Source: Bacteroidetes bacterium OLB11 (lineage in GTDB: Bacteria > Bacteroidota > Bacteroidia > Chitinophagales > Chitinophagaceae). From it: a DNA stretch of 38,650 nucleotides. The notes under the pieces are model-generated. The model did no database searches, was not told the origin of the DNA, and saw only the letters and a list, made by a program, of their open reading frames with translations. The stretch's first letter is position 1, and each line of letters starts with the position of its first letter. Below are positions 1 through 8,767 of this stretch, piece after piece. The position numbers and the translations under genes were made by a program. The stretch lies in the NCBI GenBank assembly GCA_001567165.1, contig LNFQ01000016.1, positions 1-38,650 on the forward strand, in the 5' to 3' direction.

Positions 1-245
1 ATAATAATCTGCAAATGCAGGCTGGCATATATCCCAATCCTGCTGCCGACTTCGTAACTGTCACCAATATACCAAACGGTTCAACCATAAAAATAACAGA
101 TATTACAGGCAAAACCGTTTACAGTTCAGTAATCAACAACGAGAAAACCACAATCGGCACAACAGATTTTGTAAACGGAGTTTACATCATTCAAGTAACG
201 AATAACGGAGCAATTACTACAAGAAAATTGATAGTGAACAAATAA
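1..245 (+). CDS. T9SS-secreted protein, C-terminal sorting domain only (5' end outside window)
   Basis: This is the last part of a gene that enters from the left edge. The frame is open from base 3, so the internal ATG at base 15 is not the real start. The visible part is a type A C-terminal sorting domain of the type IX secretion system: an initial YPNP motif, a KITDITGK strand segment, a GVYIIQV segment and a basic C-terminus (RKLIVNK). Such domains direct proteins through the outer membrane and are removed or linked to the surface on exit. The function of the cargo cannot be told because its body lies outside the window. A strong terminator follows 19 bases after the stop. Confidence 0.85.
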   Translation, partial: NNLQMQAGIYPNPAADFVTVTNIPNGSTIKITDITGKTVYSSVINNEKTTIGTTDFVNGVYIIQVTNNGAITTRKLIVNK

Positions 246-263
246 GAAATTGACTTTCTTTTC

Positions 264-303
264 AATAATCACCGCTCCTTACAGGGGCGGTGATTATTTT
301 ATT
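264..303 (+). terminator. Rho-independent terminator after the T9SS cargo gene
   Basis: A perfect 12-bp stem (264-275 with 287-298) extends inward by three more pairs including one G-T, leaving a loop of about five bases. The 3' arm ends in a T-rich stretch. It sits 19 bases after the stop codon of the secreted-protein gene. Confidence 0.85.
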
Positions 304-482
304 GCCTGTTATTCGAATACATCCAACAACATCCCTAAATTTAAGGCTTGAAATGACACGTTGGTAAGAAATGTCAGAAACACAAAATATAGAAAATAGC
401 AGCAATTTGTATCTGTCTTGTCCTAAATAGGGTTACACAAAAACTTGTAAAAATGGACAAGAAAAGTAAAGTCATTTCAGGA

Positions 483-857
483 CTAAAAAACAACTGTAAA
501 CTCATAACAGGGTTTAATCTCTAACCTGTAAACTTTTTTTAAGACGAGAAAGTTCAAATACATTTGCCTTCTTCGTTTGTTAGCATCTGCAAGCGTACTC
601 TTTTTGGGTGGTTGTTTGAGCTTAATATGCTTCAATTTACCCTCTAATCCTAATAAATTGATACATACCTCACGCAAAGAAGTGCAATGAGAACCAATAC
701 AAAACAACATTGTAACTAAATGTTCTAATGTTGTGAAGCGTTTGATGTATTTATTACTATTATGATTTTTAACAGCATTATCAATAATAGCATTAGGAGT
801 TAAAGAAATCAGCTGTCCGAGAACGGAATTACCAAAATTATTTGTACTTTTATTCAT
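483..857 (-). pseudogene. Transposase N-terminal fragment (DUF4372 / IS4-type)
   Basis: The first 95 or so residues match the N-terminal DUF4372 region of IS4-type transposases: a GQLISL segment, then FTTLEHLVTMLFC, TSLREVC and ST.ADANKRR. After ANKRR the frame slips: the continuation resembling the family (ANVFEL) lies in the neighbouring frame and soon meets a stop. The DDE catalytic domain is absent. The fragment is therefore dead and reflects an internal deletion plus a frameshift. It starts at the ATG at 857. Confidence 0.75.
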
Positions 858-891
858 ATAGTAAGTTGTGCAAAAACAAACTATAAATTTT

Positions 892-927
892 GAGCCATAA
901 TTACTAATTATGGCTCGCTTTTTTTGT
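892..927 (+). terminator. Hairpin with T-run inside the IS remnant
   Basis: A perfect 11-bp stem (892-902 with 906-916) with a three-base loop is followed by seven Ts on the plus strand. It lies upstream of the transposase start. It could act as a terminator for plus-strand transcripts, or block translation of read-through transcripts entering the element, as IS elements often do. Confidence 0.5.
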
Positions 928-1189
928 CTTTATAGGACAATAGTGATTTCTCATGTATAATAAACTTTAAGTTGGTGCAAAATTAGTACATCAACTGTAC
1001 GTAAAATTTACATAAGGAACTTTAAATGTGATAATCGAAAAAACCATAAAAGCAGTCTAAGAAGTATTTTACAAGTATTTTTTCTAACTACGCAAACAAA
1101 TTGCGTAATGATTATAATATTATTTTACAATAAAAAATTGTTTATTTATAAATGAAAGAATACAAAAAAGACATTGATAAAATTAATCA

Positions 1190-1564
1190 CTAAATAACTC
1201 CCATTGAATATAGTGCAATGGTGCAGCCAAAATAGGTTTTAATGTTTTGCTGACTTGCTAATGCTGCCAATTCTTGGTTTTCATAACCAGGATTAAAAAT
1301 AATTTGTTTCGGCTTTAAATCTAAAATGGCTTGATAGTATTTTTTTTGTTTTACCGGTGTAACAAATATGCTAACTGTCTCTACATGATTGGTATGAGGA
1401 GTGTCTTTGGAAATTATTGGTAGCTCTACATGCTGGACTTGTTCATTATGAAGAGGAATACCCACAATTTGATGTCCAATATTTTGAAGAAAACGATAGG
1501 TTAAAAAACTATTTCTTTTTTCATTATTTGAAATTCCCAATATAAATACTTTCGATAGATGCAT
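1190..1564 (-). CDS. CoA-binding domain protein (YccU-like)
   Basis: This small protein of 124 residues has a Rossmann-type CoA_binding_2 fold. It begins with a nucleotide-binding strand and turn (KVFILGISNNEKR), continues with FLQNIGHQIVGIPLHNEQVQ, then a VSIFVTPVKQ strand and the family segment PKQIIFNPGYENQEL. The length is usual for the family. Members bind CoA but their physiological role is poorly known. It is the last gene of a minus-strand stretch after the ABC exporter, with a 156-base gap in which I see no gene. The ATG at 1564 gives the expected N-terminus. Confidence 0.8.
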   Translation of the reverse strand: MHLSKVFILGISNNEKRNSFLTYRFLQNIGHQIVGIPLHNEQVQHVELPIISKDTPHTNHVETVSIFVTPVKQKKYYQAILDLKPKQIIFNPGYENQELAALASQQNIKTYFGCTIALYSMGVI

Positions 1565-1720
1565 TGAAATAACTCTTTATATTTTTCCTTTTCAAATATT
1601 GTGCCAAAAGAAATTTTTGTTGAAAAAAATGAGAAATTGAATGATAAAAAATAATGATAAAAGCTGTATATATACTGGGTTTTAGCTCATAAAAACAATT
1701 TAAGAATAGCATTTTCCCTG

Positions 1721-3568
1721 CTAAGCATCAATTGTGTTATTTGAGTTAAATTGAATATCAACTAATTTTTTATAAACCCCTCCTTTTTCAATTAATGATT
1801 GATGTGTGCCTCTTTCTTTGATTTCGCCATTTTTCAAAACGATAATTTCATCTGCATTTTGAATAGTGGAAAGTCGATGGGCTATCACAATAGACGTTCT
1901 ATTTTTCATCAAATTATTAATGGCATCTTGCACCTCTCTTTCGCTAACTGTATCAAGCGATGAGGTGGCTTCGTCTAAAATTAATATGGGTGGATTTTTA
2001 TAGATTGCTCTAGCAATGGTGATTCGTTGTTTTTTCTCCACCACTGAGCTTGTTGCCCCTATCTCCAACATGTTCCTTTTCTTTATTTTCTTTTTGATTG
2101 ACAAAATCAGTTGCATTGGCAATTTTTTATAGATTCCTGCACTTTTTTTATTATCGATTTTTTCTTCCCCTAATGCAATATTATGTTCGATGCTATCATT
2201 AAAAAGAATAGGCTCTTGTGATACAATCCCCATCAGCTTTCGCACATCTGCAATTTTATATTCTTTAATATTAACGCCATCAATCAATACCTCACCACTT
2301 TGCACATCATAAAATCTTGGAATTAAATCAACCAACGTACTTTTTCCAGCTCCAGAAGCTCCTACGATTGCAATGGTTTTTCCTTTTTCAATTTTCAAAT
2401 GAATCTTATTTAGCACGACTTTATCTTGATATGAGAAACAAACATTTTTCAATTCGATTGAATGTTGAAATGATGTAATTGGTTTTGCATTATCTGAATC
2501 CTGCATGGTGTTTTCAACCGATAGGATGCTTTGTATTCGATCGAGCCCTGCTTTTCCTTGAGTTAAATTATAAAATATTTGCGAAAGCTCTTTCAAAGGA
2601 TTGATTAAAAAATAGAAAAATGAAATGAAGGAAATAAAAGTGCCGGCTTCGATTTCGGGTGGAGATTGGATAGCCATTTTTCCGCCAAACCAAATGATAA
2701 TAGCCAAGATAGCCACTCCTAGAAATTCAGAAAGTGGGGATGCTAATTCTCGCCTTGATGCTATTTGATTATTCACTTGATATAGTTGTTCATTTTCTTG
2801 ATTGAAAGAATTATTTCTATCTTTTTCTGCAGAAAAGGCTTTCACTATTCGTAGCCCACTCAAGGTTTCATCAATGATTGTGAGTATTCCGCTTAGCCTT
2901 TCTTGAGTCAGTTGAGTATTTCGTTTTAGACTTTTGCTCACTCGCCCAATCAACAAACCTGCTATCGGTAATAGTACGAGTAAAAAGATAAATAATTTGG
3001 CACTGAGAATAAATAGAAGAATGAAATAAAAAGTAACGGTGAATGGAGTACTGAATAATAGCTTCATGGTGCTGATAATGGATTGCTCCACCGCATTGAT
3101 ATCATTGGTCATGCGAGAAATGATATCTCCTTTTTTTTCATTTGAAAAAAAGCCAATTGGTAATTGAGTTATTTTTTCAAAAAGTTCTTTTCGAATTTTG
3201 AAAACGATTCCATTTCGAAGAGGGTGTAAAATATAATTTGAGAAAAATAGAAATCCATTTTTCAAAAAGGTAGAAGTCACTAAAATAATACAAATAAAAA
3301 TCAATCCATATACTTTTTCATTTCCATGAGCTGCAATATAGCTGGTCATTTGGTATCTAAAATAAAGGCTAATGCCCTCTTTGCTCAAATGAAAACCCGG
3401 ATTGGTAGTCAGTTCCATATCTTTGTCGAATAGCATGTTTAAAAAAGGAATAATCATGACTAAGGACATCGTAGAAAATAGCACCGATAACATATTTGAA
3501 ATAGCATAAGCCAAAACCCAATGCCACTTTCCTTTTAAATAAGGTAAAATACTTTGTATTGATTTCAT
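1721..3568 (-). CDS. MsbA-type ABC exporter, fused permease/ATPase (signature motif frame-shifted)
   Basis: This half-transporter has an N-terminal six-helix membrane domain (residues about 15-330) followed by an ATPase domain. Walker A (GASGAGKST) is at residues 403-411, the Q-loop glutamine at 451, Walker B (LILDE) at 529-533 and the H-loop histidine at 564. It resembles MsbA-like lipid and drug exporters of the inner membrane. The ABC signature is missing from the direct translation of residues 475-512. In the neighbouring frame the same DNA reads correctly through VQESIKIANATDF and then LSGGEKQRIT. Three A runs (plus-strand T runs at 2143-2149, 2123-2128 and 2030-2035) are each one base too long. 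The three extra bases cancel, so the frame stays open. Diverges from rbfA across 42 bp. Confidence 0.9.
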   Translation of the reverse strand: MKSIQSILPYLKGKWHWVLAYAISNMLSVLFSTMSLVMIIPFLNMLFDKDMELTTNPGFHLSKEGISLYFRYQMTSYIAAHGNEKVYGLIFICIILVTSTFLKNGFLFFSNYILHPLRNGIVFKIRKELFEKITQLPIGFFSNEKKGDIISRMTNDINAVEQSIISTMKLLFSTPFTVTFYFILLFILSAKLFIFLLVLLPIAGLLIGRVSKSLKRNTQLTQERLSGILTIIDETLSGLRIVKAFSAEKDRNNSFNQENEQLYQVNNQIASRRELASPLSEFLGVAILAIIIWFGGKMAIQSPPEIEAGTFISFISFFYFLINPLKELSQIFYNLTQGKAGLDRIQSILSVENTMQDSDNAKPITSFQHSIELKNVCFSYQDKVVLNKIHLKIEKGKTIAIVGASGAGKSTLVDLIPRFYDVQSGEVLIDGVNIKEYKIADVRKLMGIVSQEPILFNDSIEHNIALGEEKIDNKKSAGIYKKLPMQLILSIKKKIKKRNMLEIGATSSVVEKKQRITIARAIYKNPPILILDEATSSLDTVSEREVQDAINNLMKNRTSIVIAHRLSTIQNADEIIVLKNGEIKERGTHQSLIEKGGVYKKLVDIQFNSNNTIDA

Positions 3569-3596
3569 TTAGATAATAATCTGTAAATTTACATTC

Positions 3597-3604
3597 TAAA
3601 TTTG
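3597..3604 (+). promoter_or_regulatory. Bacteroidota -7 element before rbfA
   Basis: TAAATTTG matches the Bacteroidota -7 consensus TAnnTTTG. It lies only six bases before the rbfA ATG, which would give a leaderless or nearly leaderless message. No clear TTTG -33 element was found at the right distance, so support is partial. Confidence 0.35.
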
Positions 3605-3610
3605 ATAAGC

Positions 3611-3991
3611 ATGGAAGAAAGTAAAAGACAAAGACAAGTAGCACAAGTTATACAAGGAGAGATGAGTGATATTTTTAGAAGGGCCGGGCTTAATGTGATT
3701 CATAATGGGATGATCTCTATTTCTAAAGTGAAGGTGACACCCGATCTTTTAGAGGCAAGAATTTATTTGAGCTTTTTTCAAATTCCAGATTCTGAAAAAA
3801 TGTTGAATACGATTAAAAATCGAGATTGGGAATTGCGAAAAGAACTCGCTGCACGCATTAAAAATCAAGTGCGGAAAATTCCTGTTTTGCATTATTATTT
3901 AGATGATACTTTGGATTATGTTTTCAAAATGGAAGAAATTTTCAAAACAATTCATATTCCTGATAATCCTGATGAACAAGAAGGGAATTAA
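3611..3991 (+). CDS. rbfA: 30S ribosome-binding factor RbfA
   Basis: RbfA binds the immature 30S subunit near the 16S rRNA 5' helix and is needed for late maturation and cold adaptation. The protein of 126 residues has the family pattern: RQRQVAQVIQGEMSDIFRR at the N-terminus, SISKVKVTPDLLEARIYLSFF in the KH-like core, and RIKNQVRKIPVLHYYLDDTLDYVFKMEEI near the end. The ATG at 3611 is preferred over the TTG at 3602 because it begins directly with the family N-terminus. It diverges from the ABC exporter gene. Its stop overlaps that of lepB tail to tail in the shared bases TTAA at 3988-3991. Confidence 0.93.
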   Translation: MEESKRQRQVAQVIQGEMSDIFRRAGLNVIHNGMISISKVKVTPDLLEARIYLSFFQIPDSEKMLNTIKNRDWELRKELAARIKNQVRKIPVLHYYLDDTLDYVFKMEEIFKTIHIPDNPDEQEGN

Positions 3992-5193
3992 TTTTCTAAT
4001 GATTTTACAGAATGAAGTAAACGTTTCCAACGAATTCCATTATTATCATAGCTCATCCATATAAACCAAGCTTTACCTACCACATGATCTTCTGGCACAA
4101 ATCCCCAAAATCTTGAGTCGAGCGAGTTATGTCTATTATCTCCCATCATCCAAAAATAATCCATTCCAAAAGTATAGGAAGTGGCCGCTTGACCGTCTAT
4201 GAATATTGTTTGATCTTTTATTTCTAATTTATGTTTTTCGTAAGTTTCTATGAGGCGTTGATATAATGCGATATTATCTAAATTTAGTTGAACGGTTTCT
4301 CCCTTTTTAGGAATCGTAAGTGGTCCGAAATTATCCTTTGTCCAATTAAAATGAGTGGTATCATGCGGAAAGCAAATTTCGCCTACCGTTTTCCCAAATT
4401 CTTCTTTCTTCAATATCACTTGTTCGACCTCTGTAACATTCTGATATTTCTTGATTATTTCTATATTTTCTTTTATCGTATTGACGATATAAACATTAGG
4501 AGCTATTTGGCGAATATCATCATTGAGAATCCCTATCGAGTTCAAATCATCTGTATTTAAATATCCATTATTGACTTTTACAAAATATTCTTGTTGCACA
4601 AAACGAAATGATTTTGCAGGTTGATGATTGACATAAAGCACTCCCTCTTTTATTTCGATAATATCACCTGCAATTCCAACACAACGTTTGATATAATTAT
4701 CTGTTTTATCGACAGGGTGAGTAATGTATGGATGCACAGTTTTGTCCCAACGACCATACCGAACCAAGTCGTAATAAGTAGGATTACTGGTTTCTACAAA
4801 CACTGTGTCTCCCTCTGGGAAATTAAATACGACATCATCATATCTCTCCACTTTGCTAAATCCCCATAAACGATGATATTTCCATTGAACTGCTGTGGTA
4901 TAAGATTTCCCCCCAAATATAGGCATTACATTATGCACAAAAGGAACTGCAAGAGGAGTCATAGGAAGTCTTGCTCCATAGTGCATTTTACTAACAAATA
5001 AATAATCATTTACTAAAAGCGATTTCTCCATTGAAGGGGTAGGAATTGTATAAGCTTCTATAAAAAATGTTCGAATGATTGTGGCTGCTACAATTGCAAA
5101 TACTGCTGCATCAAGCCACTCCCTTAGTATCCCTTTTTTGGGCTTAGGTTTATCATTTTCAGTATTTTTTTTGCTTATATATGGAATATTCAT
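3988..5193 (-). CDS. lepB: Signal peptidase I, large Bacteroidota type
   Basis: This membrane serine protease removes signal peptides from proteins exported by Sec. A single N-terminal membrane helix (about residues 25-45) precedes the catalytic serine in PTPSMEKSLL (Ser54). The general-base lysine is Lys169 in DNYIKRCVGIAGD, and the conserved GDNRHNSLDSRFWG box begins at 351. At 401 residues it is much longer than the enterobacterial catalytic core because of an insert between the lysine and GDN boxes, as is common in Bacteroidota. All catalytic boxes are intact. A TATATTTG -7-like element lies at 5232-5239 on this strand. Confidence 0.95.
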   Translation of the reverse strand: MNIPYISKKNTENDKPKPKKGILREWLDAAVFAIVAATIIRTFFIEAYTIPTPSMEKSLLVNDYLFVSKMHYGARLPMTPLAVPFVHNVMPIFGGKSYTTAVQWKYHRLWGFSKVERYDDVVFNFPEGDTVFVETSNPTYYDLVRYGRWDKTVHPYITHPVDKTDNYIKRCVGIAGDIIEIKEGVLYVNHQPAKSFRFVQQEYFVKVNNGYLNTDDLNSIGILNDDIRQIAPNVYIVNTIKENIEIIKKYQNVTEVEQVILKKEEFGKTVGEICFPHDTTHFNWTKDNFGPLTIPKKGETVQLNLDNIALYQRLIETYEKHKLEIKDQTIFIDGQAATSYTFGMDYFWMMGDNRHNSLDSRFWGFVPEDHVVGKAWFIWMSYDNNGIRWKRLLHSVKSLEN

Positions 5194-5324
5194 TTAGTAT
5201 GCATTTATTGAATTGGTAAAATTAAGAAACGCAAATATAAAATTATTTTAAAATTAAGAGTTATCTCTTAATGAAGGGAATCGTTTAATGGTCATTGTTA
5301 ATAAAAGGGAAGTGTAGTGCACAT

Positions 5325-5548
5325 TATATTCTCCCAACTTCAACAATCGCTAATCCACATCAATGCTATGCCGACATGTCTGTGCATCATCACCTGACAC
5401 AACACTATACCTTGCATCCGCTTTTTTCGTTTTACTGATAACCTTACCCAATTTATTGTATGCATTGATATCCACTATCCTTTAATCTACCATAGGTTAC
5501 TCGTCTATCTAAATTAGGATTATTCATATAATACATATAAGCACTATC
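5325..5548 (-). pseudogene. Degenerate coding remnant in the 5194-5569 gap
   Basis: The 376 bases between lepB and the beta-lactamase gene hold no intact gene. On the minus strand two adjoining frames read like protein: one gives YYMNNPNLDRRVTYG and the next gives DINAYNKLGKVISKTKKAD. They join through a one-base slip near 5480 and end at stops soon afterwards. This looks like the tail of a decayed cell-surface or repeat protein, but I cannot name the family. The call rests only on protein-like composition. Confidence 0.3.
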
Positions 5549-5569
5549 TCAAAGAGAAGAAATGTATAT

Positions 5570-6874
5570 TTATTTTTTGGGTTGATTGGCGATTCCTAAT
5601 GATTTATAGATATACGCCTGTGCCGTTTCTCTTACATTAAGAGATGAATTTATTAACTTATTTTCAGCAGAAGGATATGTTCTATTTGATAAAAATACAA
5701 ATACAATATCATTTTCAGGATCTGCCCATACACAAGTTCCGGTGAACCCTTGATGCCCAAACGTTTTAGACGACACATTATCACTACATGGCGAAGGAAA
5801 TCCTTTTCTAAAATCAGGTTTATCAAATCCTAAAGCTCTCCTACTGATAGATGAATATTTTGCTGTAAATAAATCAACTGTTGATTTTTTAAAATAACGC
5901 TTACCATCATACACTCCTCCGTTGAGCAACATTTGAAATACGGTTGCGATATCGGTTGCTGTTGAAAAAATACCAGCATGCCCACTCACTCCACCAAACA
6001 TAGCAGCTCCCATATCATGAACATATCCTTGCACCACATTATACCTAAAATAATTATCTTTTTCGCTTGGTGCTATTTCTCTTTTGGGCAATGTTTGATA
6101 GGCATTATAGGCAGTATTGCTTAGTTTCATCGGCTTATAGAATGTTTCATCAACATAGAGATCTAATGTTTTTTTGTAATATTTTCTACTACTTTTGTAA
6201 AAAATAAAATCCAAATCACTATATACATATTTTTTTCGACTGTCAAGTGGGCTACTAATAATTCGTTTCCACATGGTGTCAATCCATTGGCTATTCATAT
6301 ATAGTTTTTCATCTACTTTTATATTAAATGAATTTGATTTACTTTTTTGATAAATTTCTGATTTGGGTATTCCATTTGCATCCAATGTTTCTTTATAAAA
6401 AGGAATCCAACTTTTAAGACCTGCTTGATGTGTAAGAATGTCATTTATTTTTAAAAATTCTTTATCTGTTCCTCTTGTAATTTTCAAATATTTCCCCAAG
6501 TTATCTTCTATTGATAATTTCCCCTCATCATAGAGCTTCATAATGGCAAGAGTAGTCGCCATTACTTTGGTGACTGATGCGACGTCATAAACGGTATTAA
6601 TATCTACTAACTTTTTTTTTTCTTGAGTGAGATAACCAAAAGGCTTATCATAAAATACTTTTCCTCCTTTGGCTGCTAATATTCTGCATCCCGGAAATGC
6701 ACCAACGCTTATGCATCGTTCAATAAAACCATCTAATTTATCAAGTTCCTTAATATCAGCACCTACTGATTGAGGGCTTACACAACATTCTAATGCTTTA
6801 TTATCGTTGAAATATCGAGTGTTATTTAATTCTTTAAAGGTGTTGACATTTCGGCTTTCTTTTTTTATAAGCAC
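5570..6874 (-). CDS. Serine beta-lactamase/penicillin-binding domain, C-terminal half of a broken GH3 fusion
   Basis: This is a class C beta-lactamase-like serine hydrolase domain. The SxxK motif is SVTK (residues 100-103), the tyrosine motif is in YVYSDLDF, and the KTG-equivalent is in GHQGFTGT. In Bacteroidota this domain is usually fused behind a GH3 domain in one protein of about 1,000 residues. Here the upstream reading frame (7055-8608) is the same gene, separated only by three extra A residues. A second oddity lies at about 6169-6204: the direct translation after DFIF is scrambled, while the neighbouring frame gives KVVENITKKTLDLYV. Three missing bases in short runs there cancel out. 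The first ATG (6874) is not a true start. The last residues are QPKK. Confidence 0.8.
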   Translation of the reverse strand: MLIKKESRNVNTFKELNNTRYFNDNKALECCVSPQSVGADIKELDKLDGFIERCISVGAFPGCRILAAKGGKVFYDKPFGYLTQEKKKLVDINTVYDVASVTKVMATTLAIMKLYDEGKLSIEDNLGKYLKITRGTDKEFLKINDILTHQAGLKSWIPFYKETLDANGIPKSEIYQKSKSNSFNIKVDEKLYMNSQWIDTMWKRIISSPLDSRKKYVYSDLDFIFYKSSRKYYKKTLDLYVDETFYKPMKLSNTAYNAYQTLPKREIAPSEKDNYFRYNVVQGYVHDMGAAMFGGVSGHAGIFSTATDIATVFQMLLNGGVYDGKRYFKKSTVDLFTAKYSSISRRALGFDKPDFRKGFPSPCSDNVSSKTFGHQGFTGTCVWADPENDIVFVFLSNRTYPSAENKLINSSLNVRETAQAYIYKSLGIANQPKK

Positions 6875-7054
6875 TTGTGTCTATAATTTGTCCCAACACA
6901 TTTCGCATTGATAAGATTCCATCGCCTGCTTTATAATTTTGACAAATGCTAACGGGTAATTTTCCTTTTGCTTTTAATTCACCTGATAAAATTTTTTGCA
7001 ACTACTTCTTGCGTTTCTATTGCTTCATCGTAAGCGACTATCATGCCTTTGGCT

Positions 7055-8608
7055 TCACAAAAGTTTTTTTAAAGCATAAGGGTTTCCAAATAAAATAGTG
7101 ATTGAGTTGAATTGTTTAGACAAAGAATTGACCATCGAAATTTCGAGGGAATCTAAGCCAAAATTATTGGTAGGATATCCGCTCATGTTATGAACTCCGA
7201 TAATCAACTTCGTTTGTTTATCTATTTTATTCAAAAAACTAATTTTCTCTTTTGCATTGGTTGGAGCATATAATATTTTTTTTACACCCAGATTTTTTAA
7301 TGCCTGAATGAATTTGTTTTCTTTTGTGGTGCCGACTGCAACATAGGTCAAATTAGCTTGTGCGACATTTTTAAACATGTCAATAATCTGGTAGGGGTCG
7401 CTTAGCAAAGTAGTGGATGCTTCTGCTATTTGTGTCCTCAATGGTGAAATGTATTGATTGATATCGTCTTCGATATTTTGAGTGTCGATCGGTTCGTACT
7501 GATTGAGACCAGCATTCAATTTAGCTTTTAAAATCTTTTGTACACTTTCATTTAATCTTATTTCTAATTGAGGATTTTGTCGAATAGCTTCTTTAATTTT
7601 TTTAATACCGGCGTTGATATCTTGAGAAAAAAGAAGGATGTCATTTCCTGCTTCAAAGGCTTTCAAGTCGATTTCGCCGGGAGAATAATATTTCGCAACT
7701 CCTTCCATATTGAGGGCATCAGTAAAAATCAACCCATTAAAATTCATTTTCTTTTTCAGCAAATCGGTCACGGCATTGTAAGAAAGTGTTGTGGGTGTGT
7801 TTTTCCGGTTGTCGATGGCGGGTATGTTTAAATGGGCTACCATAACTGATTGCAGCCCGTTTTGAATAAGCTGATTAAAAGGAAAAAGTTCTAATTGTTC
7901 TAATTGTTTTAATGTTTTTTTGATTTCGGGTAAATCTTTGTGCGAATCCACTTCTGTGTCACCATGACCGGGAAAATGTTTTGCACAAGCAATAATTCCG
8001 TTGTCTTGCAAGCCTTTCATGTATTGCATTCCATAGTTAGCGACTTTATTTTTATTTTCTCCAAACGACCTAAAGTTAATGACTGGATTGAGTGGGTTAT
8101 TATTAATATCGATAACAGGTGCAAAATCGACATGCACTCCAAGTCGCCTGCATTGGCTAGCAATAGCCGCAGCCATTTTATAAACGATTGTGCTATCTTG
8201 CATAGCCCCTAACATGATTTGCCTTGGAAAATCTTTAATTCCGGTTAATCTCATTCCTAGTCCCCACTCAGCATCCATTGATATCAGTAGAGGCGTGCGG
8301 CTTAGTTTTTGAAATTTGTTAGTAAGTTCGGCTTGTGATTTGGAATTTCCTTGCATAAAAATAAGTCCGCCGATTTGATTTTCTCTAATGAGTTGTTCAA
8401 TATAGGTTTGATTCATTTTTTCACCTCCAGAATAAGCTGCTATCATATAAAGCTGACCTATTTTTTGGTCAATAGTCATTGAGTTGAATATGCTATCAAC
8501 CCATGATGTAGAGGTTTGTTTAGGGGCAGGGATATTATTAATAGCAGGTTGTGCAAAGACTGAAATCAAATTAAGAGTACTAAAAACAAACAAAAGAATT
8601 TTCTTCAT
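7055..8608 (-). CDS. GH3 beta-N-acetylhexosaminidase domain, N-terminal half of a broken GH3-beta-lactamase fusion
   Basis: A glycoside hydrolase family 3 enzyme of the NagZ type, expected to cut N-acetylglucosamine from peptidoglycan fragments. A signal peptide (KKILLFVFSTLNLISVFAQ) begins at the ATG at 8608, which I prefer over 8632. The family motif KHFPGHGDTEVDSH spans about residues 210-223 and holds the catalytic His/Asp pair. The nucleophile Asp lies in FTDALNMEG (about residue 297). The frame ends early at 7055. Dropping one A from the runs read on this strand at 7064-7070, 6992-6997 and 6860-6866 joins it smoothly, through NFCEAKGMIVAYDEA and KILSGELKAKGKLPVSIC, into the beta-lactamase half. 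The whole gene would run from 8608 to 5570 and encode about 1,010 residues. Confidence 0.85.
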   Translation of the reverse strand: MKKILLFVFSTLNLISVFAQPAINNIPAPKQTSTSWVDSIFNSMTIDQKIGQLYMIAAYSGGEKMNQTYIEQLIRENQIGGLIFMQGNSKSQAELTNKFQKLSRTPLLISMDAEWGLGMRLTGIKDFPRQIMLGAMQDSTIVYKMAAAIASQCRRLGVHVDFAPVIDINNNPLNPVINFRSFGENKNKVANYGMQYMKGLQDNGIIACAKHFPGHGDTEVDSHKDLPEIKKTLKQLEQLELFPFNQLIQNGLQSVMVAHLNIPAIDNRKNTPTTLSYNAVTDLLKKKMNFNGLIFTDALNMEGVAKYYSPGEIDLKAFEAGNDILLFSQDINAGIKKIKEAIRQNPQLEIRLNESVQKILKAKLNAGLNQYEPIDTQNIEDDINQYISPLRTQIAEASTTLLSDPYQIIDMFKNVAQANLTYVAVGTTKENKFIQALKNLGVKKILYAPTNAKEKISFLNKIDKQTKLIIGVHNMSGYPTNNFGLDSLEISMVNSLSKQFNSITILFGNPYALKKLL

Positions 8609-8767
8609 TACAATATTTATGCGTTTTGTCAAAGATAAATTTTTCTATTGTTTTTATCAGGAATGAACGAAAAGAAAATAATTAGTTTGAATTTTTAACA
8701 TACCATTATCATTAAGTCTTATACTAATTGTCGTTATCTTTACAAAACAATTAAAACACATTATTTT

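Larger units (their letters stand above)
418..940. mobile_element. Internally deleted IS remnant (IS4-type transposase)
   Basis: The segment is bounded by short inverted ends: TTGTCCTA at 418-425 and TAGGACAA at 933-940. Between them lies only the N-terminal part of a transposase on the minus strand. At about 520 bp it is roughly a third of the usual length of such elements, so most of the catalytic region has been lost. No target-site duplication was found beside the ends. The boundaries are an inference from the short inverted repeats plus the transposase fragment. Confidence 0.5.

Noticed and set aside
475..512. ABC exporter as a naturally signature-less ATPase (residue numbers within the protein)
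   Set aside because: The signature is present in the neighbouring frame of the same DNA, so loss is only apparent.
483..857. Possible intact small transposase gene
   Set aside because: The catalytic domain is missing and the frame breaks after the N-terminal domain, so it is called a pseudogene.
1086..1102. Short inverted repeat ACGCAA...TTGCGT
   Set aside because: Six base pairs in an AT-rich gap with no T-run or nearby gene end. I see no function.
1524..1712. Open frame of 62 codons on the minus strand upstream of the CoA-binding gene
   Set aside because: It overlaps the start of the CoA-binding gene, has no family resemblance and is AT-rich by composition only.
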